Origin: Clonostachys chloroleuca
Lineage: Eukaryota > Ascomycota > Sordariomycetes > Hypocreales > Bionectriaceae
Length of the DNA: 64,000 nucleotides
Assembly: GCA_037952775.1 (NCBI GenBank)
Contig: JBANAY010000003.1
Coordinates: 18,228,001 to 18,292,000, forward strand
Direction: 5' to 3'
Both the position numbers and the translations under genes were made by a program. Below the pieces are notes generated by a model. The model saw only the letters and a list, made by a program, of their open reading frames with translations, was not told the DNA's origin and searched no databases. Each line of letters begins with the position of its first letter. The stretch's first letter is position 1. Shown here one piece after another: positions 56,055 to 64,000 of this stretch.

Positions 56055-56681
56055 TCAACCCTCCACCCCAGCATCAGCATCAGCCTCCGCCATCCGCACA
56101 CCCCAGAAGCCCTTGCCATAACTCACGAGTATCTCCTCCCCCTTCCTAATCCCAGCCTGCTTCCCTTTCCCCCCAACGTGCCCAACCACCCAGAACCCCA
56201 CGCAGAGCTGCCTCCAGCGCTCGCACCACGCCGTGCCGAACTCAGCGTTCGGCCTCGCCTTGACCCCGCGGTAGTCGTTCACGAACCTCGCCTCGTTGCC
56301 CTCCCTCGACGCGTCGACGGCCAGGTCCGCGTCCCTGTCCAGCCACAGGTCGTAATCGCTCTCCGGGTCCGTCGTGCTGCTCGGGTGTACTCGCCCCAGG
56401 TATGCGACGATAAAGGTTCCCGGCTTCAGATCCCGTGCGGCGAAGAGGCCGAACTGGCCGTTTGCGGGGTGGCCGGCATCATGAATGGGCTGGATTCTGA
56501 CGAGCGGGCACGGTGACAACGTGGCCGAGGATGGGATGATCTCCGTCTCGAAGGGGGACCCGGAGGAGGATGCTGGTTTCGTCTGGAGTAGAGATATTTG
56601 TGAAGGGGAGAGAACTTTGGGTTGGAGTAGAGGGGTTGTCAAATAGGGTAGGTGAGAGGGCCAATTCTTTGGCACAGACAT
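56055..56681 (-). CDS. SET-domain protein
   Basis: Intronless, 208 aa. It opens MSVPKNWPSHLPYLTTPLLQ. The SET core is visible as GQFGLFAARDLKPGTFIVAYLG (SET N), EARFVNDYRGVKARPNAEFG in the place of the usual N-H-S-C-x-P-N motif, and GEEILVSYGKGFW carrying the catalytic Tyr. Pre-SET and post-SET Cys clusters are absent, so this is a short SET protein whose substrate could be a histone or a non-histone protein. The insert DPESDYDLWLDRDADLAVDA lies between the two halves of the domain. The central motif is N-D-Y-R-G rather than N-H-S, as in other small fungal SET proteins I recall. The 5' part is GC-rich. No function can be named. Confidence 0.85.
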   Translation of the reverse strand: MSVPKNWPSHLPYLTTPLLQPKVLSPSQISLLQTKPASSSGSPFETEIIPSSATLSPCPLVRIQPIHDAGHPANGQFGLFAARDLKPGTFIVAYLGRVHPSSTTDPESDYDLWLDRDADLAVDASREGNEARFVNDYRGVKARPNAEFGTAWCERWRQLCVGFWVVGHVGGKGKQAGIRKGEEILVSYGKGFWGVRMAEADADAGVEG

Positions 56682-57237
56682 GTTTTCTCTTGTCTGGCCA
56701 ATCGATTGTGAGGGAGACTCAAGACCTCTATGGCGTAAGGAGAAAGCGCCTTCATGCGTTTAAATGAAATATGGCTTGTTTGCCTGCGTAAGCATATTGG
56801 GGTGAGTGTGGTGATGGGAGATTGGAGTTGAGTGGGGGAAATATCATAGGGCTGAGTGGTAATCATAGACTGTCCATATCAATTCAAGTCAAGGGACTAG
56901 ATTTTCAGTGGCGTGAATGCCATTGTGTGCTTTCATATATCTATCTACCTATACTAAATCAAATTGCACCTTTTCTTCCTATACGGTCCCCATCGTACAA
57001 TACGTACACACAGACTGGCTGGCCTCTGTCTGCGGTCTTGAACCTCCAGCTGCTTTGTTCCACCAAGTATTCATTCGCTGGCACATGACGAACTTGCAAG
57101 ATAACGTGGCCCGAGGAATTATCTGGTCCGGCGCGCTGCTGCTCGCTTAACTACTGGTCCCAGGACCCGCCCGTTCAAAACGAAAAATTAAAACAATAAG
57201 CATGAGAATTAACACGTAGCCCTCCAACTTCCATCTC
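56682..57237. other. Intergenic region, SET gene 5' end to nup145 3' end
   Basis: 556 bp holding the SET gene promoter and the nup145 terminator. Plus ORFs here (56822-57088) show no recognisable content. Confidence 0.5.
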
Positions 57238-60200
57238 CTAGTGAGACATCACCTCCCTATACCGCTCCATTCCGAGATCAACAGAATATGCCAAAAGACG
57301 ATCCTGCGTGAGTGGGAGTCGAAGGATTTTTGAGCGGAATTCGGTATCCTGTTGGATCGTTAGCTTATAGTTCCACCAAGTAAAGGGGCTCTGAAGAAAT
57401 GTGAACGTACCTGCTTCTTCCTCGTCGACTTCAAGATCTCTTTGGCAGTCTCGTCCGCCATGTCAGACAAAGCAGCAAACCGAATGATCTCCCCATCGGC
57501 GGCATCCTCGTTCATAGCAAACAGCCCGGCAGTCAGTTGTTCAAGCAGACTGCGGGGAGCACCATCGCCCTTATTACGGTACTGCACAAGTGTCAGGAAC
57601 AAGCTGTACACCTCTCCTCCGAGCTGCCAGTCCGAGATATGCTCCTGGCGGCCATCGAATTGCGAAAGAAGTGCTGACAAATGTTTGTAGCCCCTTTCAA
57701 TGATGGCTAGGGGTGCTACCTGCTGCGAAAGGATACGGTGCGCCTCTGAAAACGAGCCAGCCTTGAGAAGACATTGTACTTCCGCCGTCGCATCCTTCTT
57801 GACGCTGCGGTTGTACAGAGCGAGGGCCTCCCAGATCCATGGCGCAGGAATCTGGTATTTCTCTGTCAAGAGAGTGAAGTTCCCTTCCAGATCCGCATCG
57901 ATCAGACCGGCATGGCGGCAGAGGTGTTCCTGTACAGCCTTCTTTCGGGCAAGCGGCTCGCTCAGATGTAGCAATACAAAGATTGCTTCAACCCACTCTC
58001 CAGCACTGGTGAGCTGGGACGCATACGCCACTGATGCTGCATCGCTCTTCTGGTTCCCGTTGGAACCGAAAGAGACTTTGCCTGTCGCGACAAGCGCAAC
58101 TCCCAATTGCCAGGTCAGCCTCATATCCAGAGGTGATAACTGCGAGTTCTCTGGACGTAAGATGGCTTCCAGGTCAGCCTTTGGATCTGCATACAGTTGG
58201 AGGAGACCCCATAAAAGATCCTGCCTTTGACTGGTCTTGTCGTCATCCCAGAGAGGACTGATACCTTGCTCCCGGTACCATGGCTGTGGTAGGGCTTCTT
58301 TATCCTGCTGGATATCCGCCAGGAACTGTTGGACCGCAACCGAAAGATCCTCTTGCTGTGAAATAGCATACCAAAGTCGCAAACCAAACGCTTGCTTCCA
58401 GTCCAGTCCAAACTTCTTCGAAATGACGAATGAGTCCAGCCGGTCCTCAATCGGAACAGCCTTTAAGCCCTCGCAAACGCATACATTGCCGCTCAAGAGC
58501 TCGTACATTGCACGAATAGGCTCAGAAAATTCCGAGAGCATCTTGGAATCATGCCAACCCTTGATTTGCTCCTTCATATCCTTCTTAGCTACGTCGCTAG
58601 TGCCAATTAGGGACACAAGGGTAGCAAGTCGAAAGTTTTTGCTCTCGAGAAGATGTTTGCAAGCTTCGGAAACACGATGGCCTGCCAAACATGCGACTGC
58701 CTTTTCTTCGCTTGAGCCGGCTAACCCGATTGAAGTCGAGCAAATGGCGTCGACGAGAGTTGTCCAATAACGAGAGAGGTTGGATTTACGCACAGACTGC
58801 GCCAATTGCCCGGTCCCGTCATTCTCAAGATCGTCGAAAAGAATGCTCGCCAGCTCCCACACGCGCTTCTCATGGATGCTGGCGGGGTCATTCATTTCTT
58901 CGTGGTGGAAGACCCTGGCAACACTCGGGGAGCGAAGCGAAGCTACAGGGACTTCATCCTCAACACGGATCTCTGTTAGGCGATCTTGAGCACCGAGGAA
59001 TTTTTTGGATAGCTAAAAGCAATGAGTAAGTAAAGACAACATATCGACAATAGATTGAAATACATACTTCGAGTGAGAACTTCCCCAATTGAACAGTCTG
59101 ATTTTCGGTTTGTATTGTTGATCGTTGAAGGCTTAGGATATCTGACGATGCAGAACGGAAGGATGCGCGGCTCGTGGAAAGCGACTTGGGCTTTCGAGTC
59201 ACAACAATAGTTTCTTGGGGACCCCAAGTTGGACGACTGGCGTCATGAAATGCCTGCTCTGCATCACTGATTTCAAGGGATTTTGGTTGTCTTTCATAGG
59301 GCCACTAAATTGCACAAATAAATTTTTAGCATTAGAACGATATTAAAAGCTAAATAGATAAAACATGGGAAGAAAATCCACCAGGAGTCCAAAAAGAACA
59401 AGTAATCAGTAGAGAATTTGGGTACCGACCTTTGGAAAACCTTTCTCGGCCGAGATAGAAACCCGATGGTTTTGTGTCGTTGTTCGGTTGGGCTTCTCGA
59501 AGAGGGAATTCATCAAATCGATGCTCGTTGCAAAACCGCGACCCTTTTCCATGCTCAGTTGCGTGGGTGCCTGCAGGCCAGCCAGTCTTGAAGTGGTTGT
59601 CCTCCGGAAAGCTGCAGACTTTCGCAGATCTTGGTCAGCTTCGAAGCTGGGATCTACCAGCGCGCCCACACGTCGTGGCGAAGATTCATTTAGGCCTTTG
59701 AGAAGCTGTCTGTCTCTCTTGACAGGGCTGACAGTCTTTCTGAGCATCTCCATCCAGTCATCCCCATCAGCAATTTCTAGCTCGAGAGGCCCCGCTGATT
59801 CTTTCACAGCTCGCATTCGGGCTCTGAGAATTCCGCCAGGAGTCACTGGAAGGGGTTCCTGATCCTCCTGGGACGAGTATCCATCATGCTCCGCGACGTG
59901 ATGCTGTCTGACCGAAGACCTCGCTACATCTTCGTTGTCAGACAAGTCATATCCTTCACCCATGTCAGCCAGGTCCTCGTTGTCGAGAGACAGCCGAACA
60001 TCATTGGGTGCCGAATCCGCAGAGCTATTCCCTAAAAAAGACTGCTGGAAAGGAGCAGCAACACCATCGTCCATAATTTCCTGTTCATCGAAAGCACCCG
60101 GAAGGCCGTGAGATCTTCGGGGTTCAAAGGCTTCGTCAGCATTTGAAGAGGTCACCGAGGAATTCAAAATGAATTGCTGGGCTCGGAAGGTCACAGACGG

Positions 60201-63200
60201 TTGCTCAGGTACCTCCTCAGTGGCCATCTCCTCGTCAGATTCATCTTCCGAGTTGTCGAAACCGTATGTGGTGAAGTGCTCCACAGAGAAAACCCAGACT
60301 CCACTATCCTTGTCGTAGCTTTCAAAAGTGGTGTCGGGAATCCTCTTGAGACGATCGACGTGCTTTTTGAAGCGCTTGGGGTCTGTGGTCACCTTATCAC
60401 GAGACCCACGAGGCCATGATTGCTCAAGCGATATTTTGGATGGAACATTTAGACCCTTGCCAACTGGTGGCTTCTTCGCAGTTACTGGATAAACCGTGGC
60501 TGATCGGGGTTCCAATTGGATAATACCGCCATATAACTCTTCCACCTCGATGCCGGTGATATCGACGGGGAACTTGAAAGCGATGGAGCCAACATTGTGA
60601 CGCCCAATCACGAAGTTGTCGATAGACTGTCGCTGGATCCTATTCATGTTCTTCAGTTCCTCATAGGAAGGTTGAGACCAGTAATCGCCAGGAGCCTTGT
60701 CGACTCCACCGACGGAATTGGCTTCAGGTGTGGCAGAGTGGTCCTCCTCGTGCACGATTTTCAGGTCAGTGCTTCGGTTAGTATCAGCCTCTGGTGTACG
60801 AGCGCCGTTGATTCCATTGGAATGGCGATTTTGGCGAGGGGTCTCATCAGCCTGTGCAATCGGCGAGCTTTCCGGAGCTGGCAGGGCACCGCGGATGACA
60901 GTTTCGCCATCAGGCTCGACATTGCTGGTGTCAAAGCTCACCCGCTTAGACAACTTCCTTGAGCTGGTGTTGCCATCCACGATCAGTTTATCCTTCTGCG
61001 GGGTCGAGAACAAGTCGCTTCGAATGTCGCGGTTAATAACAAGCTTCTTTGATCCTGTACTGCCATACCACCGGGGACCTGAGCTGGAAGAAAAGGCACC
61101 CGGGGCGAGGATACTATCATCCGTGTTGAAATTTCGTCGTAGGTTGTTTGTGGACATGCTCTTGCTGAGAGATCCACTGGAACTGGCACCGAGGAGGCTT
61201 CGACCTAGGGTCCCCGGAGTGCTCGCGATGCTGCTAGCAGGACTTCCACCCGGTGTTCCATAGGTGCTGTATGAAAAGCCGTATGCCCTCTTCTGGGGGG
61301 TTCCGTAACGCGACGCAGAGGCGGGTGCCATCTTGGACATAGCAAGAATAGAGCCTCGCTTCGGCTTAGCGCTGCTGTTGAGTGGCGTCGCGAGAGGACC
61401 GGGGTTTGCGACCTCGTTGTTGATACTGCTTCCAAATAGGGAAGGACTTCCGTAGGCGGAGACGTCATTCAAGTTAGCAGTAAGGCCCTGGGGGGCGTTG
61501 CTGGCTTGCTGAGAATTATTCAACATCGAGTTTCCAAGGCCTTGGGCTTGCTGATTGGCACTGGCACCAAATAGCGAAGATCCGGCGTTTTGGTTGTTTT
61601 GGCCACCAAAGAGGGATCCGCCCGCGTTTTGAGAAGTTCCAAATAGTGATGGCTTCTGCTGTTGATTGTTGGCACCACCGAAAAGACCGGTAGTTCCACT
61701 TTGTTGAGTTTGAGCGTTGTTATTAAAGAGTCCCGTCCCAGTGTTTGCGGTTTGGTTTGTGGCAGTACCGAACAACCCGCCAGGCTTTGCGCCACCGAAA
61801 AGCCCACCACCACCAGCATTATTATTAGTAGCCCCGAAAGCGCTGGTGTTTTGCTGTTGCTGGTTGTTGGCGCCGCCGAAAAGGCCACCGGTGCTTCCTG
61901 GCTGAGCCGTGCTGCCTCCGAAGAGACCACCTGCTGGCTTTGCTTGGTTGCCAAACACAGAATTGCCAGCCTGTTGTTGCTGGTTGTTCTGTTGACCAAA
62001 ACCACCACCGAACAGAGACCCAGATTGCTGGTTCTGTTGCTGGTTGTTGTTTCCTCCAAACAAACCGCCCGTGGTTGACTGGTTAGCGTTGGCTGTGTTG
62101 TTGGCTCCAAATAAACCGCCGCTAGTATTCGTATTGGTGGCGCCGAATCCGCCGGCTGTATTTGTACCAAAGGTATTCGTTGCTGTATTAGTAGCTCCGC
62201 CGAATAGGCCACCAGTCGCAGGCTTATTAGCCTGGGTATTTCCGCCAAATAGACCACCTGTGGTGTTGTTTCCGCCAAAGGAACTGTTCGCTCCTCCAAA
62301 TCCAGTGCCAGTATTTGTTCCAAATCCGGTAGCCGCTGGCTGTGTAGTATTGGTGGATCCAAACAAGCCTCCGGCCGGCTTGTTGGCATTGCCAAATAGC
62401 CCACCCGAAGCGTTGTTGTTATTGGTGGCACCAAAGGCCGATGTGCCAGTGCCGCCAAATCCCGTCGAAGTATTGGTGGCAGTGTTGTTGGTGTTGGCAC
62501 CGAAAAGTCCGCCGGTGGTGTTCGTCGTATTGGTGTTTCCGAAGCCTGATGTTTGTTGAGTTGACCCGAAACCACCGCCGAAGTTGGAGCTCACGCCGAA
62601 GGCGCCTGCTCCACTCGGGTTTCCATGGCGCCTTCCTTGAGCGTAATCCGCAAGTCGCAGCTCATCAGCCGACCACTTTTTGTACGGGTCCTGGAACAGG
62701 ATGTTCTGGAAGCTTTGCGTATTGTTCGTTGTACCCTCCTTCTCCGTGAATGCTTGGAAAGCAGTGTTGGCCGTTCCTGTGTTCTCGGTAACGCCCGTGT
62801 TTCCTGCGCCGAACCCAGTGCTGGCCCCAAACCCACTCGTCGTGTTGGTGGTATTGTTGCCACCAAACAGCGAGCCGGTTCCTGTAGAACCGAAGGCTGG
62901 CTTGTTAGCATTGTTGCCAAACAACCCGCCGCCACCACCACCAAAACCCGTTGAGGTATTGTTGTTCGTGCTGCCAAACCCACCAAACGTTCCAGTGTTG
63001 GCGGTGTTCGTTGTGTTGTTGGCGGCGCCACCAAAGAGGCTGCCGCCAGTATTGGTTGCGCCAAACCCAGTCTTGGCGCCAAAGGTGTTGTTGTTGTTCG
63101 ATCCAAATCCACCTGTGAAAGAGTTAGCAATCTATCGGAAGGATTTTGATGCCAGAACGGCCTTGTCTGCTGTACCTGTACCGGCGCCGAAACCAGACGT

Positions 63201-63458
63201 TGTCGACGCTGCGTTATTGTTGGTGGCGCCAAATAGACTGCCTGAATTGTTGTTTTGCCCGAAGCCCGTGTTGGTTGATCCAAATGCTTTTGAAGTTGGT
63301 GTCAGCTCGATTCTCGTCAAATGCGTGCATTCGGTCGCCTTACCTGAACCTGTGTTGGTATTGTTGTTCGCTTGGCCAAATCCACCAAATGCAGTCGTTT
63401 GGTTATTGGTGTTGTTGTTCTGGCCAAAGCCTCCGCCTCCGAAGCCTGAGAACGACAT
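57238..63458 (-). CDS. nup145: Nucleoporin precursor Nup145 (Nup98-Nup96), self-cleaving
   Basis: One precursor yields an FG-repeat nucleoporin (Nup98/Nup145N) and a scaffold protein (Nup96/Nup145C). Exons: 63458-63344, 63286-63176, 63112-59430, 59304-59068, 59012-57411 and 57348-57238; introns 57, 63, 125, 55 and 62 bp; 1952 aa. Dense GLFG/FG repeats fill residues 1 to about 600, interrupted near 210-240 by a Gle2-binding (GLEBS) segment YKKWSADELRLADYAQGR. The autoprotease domain includes DYWSQPSYEELKNMNRIQRQ and VGSIAFKFPVDITGIEVEEL, and ends at H1021-F1022-T1023 in VEHFTTYGF, so cleavage should fall after Phe1022 with Thr as nucleophile. The Nup96 part begins after an acidic patch (FDNSEDESDEE), joins WPYERQPKSLEISDAEQAFH, continues as an alpha-solenoid and ends MERYREVMSH. 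It belongs to the pore's FG barrier and Y-complex. Identity is secure. Confidence 0.97.
61550..63458 (-). repeat. GLFG/FG repeat-coding region of nup145
   Basis: Many degenerate coding units for GLFG and FG separated by Asn/Thr/Gln spacers. The repetition explains long shadow ORFs on both strands (61520-62575 minus, 62044-62559 plus, 62680-63498 plus). The region may be prone to length change and to misassembly. Confidence 0.85.
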
Positions 63459-64000
63459 TGTGATTTCGGTGCTTGTCGCACGAGGCAAAGCTTTATAAAC
63501 ACGTCTCGATTCGAAGGGAAAGCTTCAAGTCGATCTGTTCACCCAAAAGTTGAGTAGCAGGTTGGTTACTGTCGTCACGATAGTTCTTCCGGACGCGACC
63601 GTGTTGCCAATTCGAACTCTCCTCCAAAGCGCAGGCGCAGGGCCGAAAACCAACTGAATTTGGGGAATGATGGAGAGATGGGTGGTGTGAGGCGCGCGTT
63701 AGACGCAGCACCCTTTGTAGTCGACAAAGGAAGGACTGGCTGCTTGCGCGACAAAGGGAACGTTGAGAGTGATGATACAACACAAAAGAAAATGCGAGGG
63801 AGAGCAGGGAGCTTTAATAAGGGCTGGTTGGATGAGCCCTCAACTTACTCACAATCGCTCGCTCACCTAGAGCAGCTGGCTTGACGTGGCGAGAGACAGA
63901 AGAGCTCAGGGTGAGTTAAGCTTTTTTTGCTTCAAAAACAGCCTTGGCCAGTCGCGCTGACTAACCACCGTACCACCCCAGCCAATCACCCTGCAGCCCA
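63459..64000. other. Region upstream of nup145
   Basis: 540 bp holding the nup145 promoter and 5' UTR and reaching the window edge. A 74-codon plus ORF (63660-63884) has no recognisable content. Nothing else was seen. Confidence 0.5.

Noticed and set aside
61520..63498. Long ORFs on both strands in the nup145 FG region (61520-62575 -, 62044-62559 +, 62591-63283 -, 62680-63498 +)
   Set aside because: Repetitive GLFG coding sequence produces open shadow frames. The real frame is fixed by the conserved domains and splice joins.

Overview
The window looks like ordinary gene-rich chromosomal DNA from a filamentous ascomycete. A Sordariomycete is likely and Hypocreales plausible, inferred from gene content and protein style, not from any search. 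Most genes are split by 44-125 bp introns with GT..AG ends and CTAAC-like branch sites. There is no operon logic, no bacterial or viral block, and no secondary-metabolite cluster. I found no convincing tRNA or rRNA.

Layout, left to right: a partial SAM-methyltransferase-like gene (-); a Ran-binding protein (-) diverging from the translation termination GTPase eRF3/Sup35 (+); a 4.4 kb gap ahead of the gluconeogenic enzyme PEP carboxykinase (+); a SNF2-family DNA translocase (+); a DUF3176 membrane protein (+); the ESCRT-0 subunit Hse1 (-); the autophagy regulator Atg13 (-); an IBTK-like ankyrin/RCC1/BTB protein (-) diverging from the mitochondrial 2-oxodicarboxylate carrier (+); a small retroelement relic; a DUF7918-like acidic protein (+); a beta-lactamase-family serine hydrolase (+); an NTF2-like protein (+); ribosomal protein L8 (-) diverging from the tRNA thiolation enzyme Ncs6 (+); a complex I MWFE/NDUFA1 gene (-) diverging from a MYST acetyltransferase (+); a SET-domain protein (-); and the self-cleaving nucleoporin precursor Nup145/Nup98-96 (-).

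The genes serve core cell functions: translation and its termination (Sup35, L8, Ncs6), nuclear transport (Ran-binding protein, NTF2-like, Nup145), chromatin (SNF2, MYST, SET), membrane traffic and autophagy (Hse1, Atg13), and mitochondrial metabolism (carrier, MWFE, with cytosolic PEPCK). They are neighbours, not a pathway.

The most interesting signals are in gene architecture. A complex I subunit gene at 50981-51481 is invisible as an ORF because its 86 codons are spread over five exons, one of them apparently 4 nt long. The carrier and NTF2-like genes also use 11-30 nt exons. The PEPCK start region contains an AUG created by splicing, and the same gene has a 738 bp intron. Three conserved genes (hse1, the IBTK-like gene and the MYST gene) break reading frame inside clearly conserved protein, which suggests assembly indels, although real lesions or a mini-intron remain possible. 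I saw no clear evidence of an undescribed multi-gene system.
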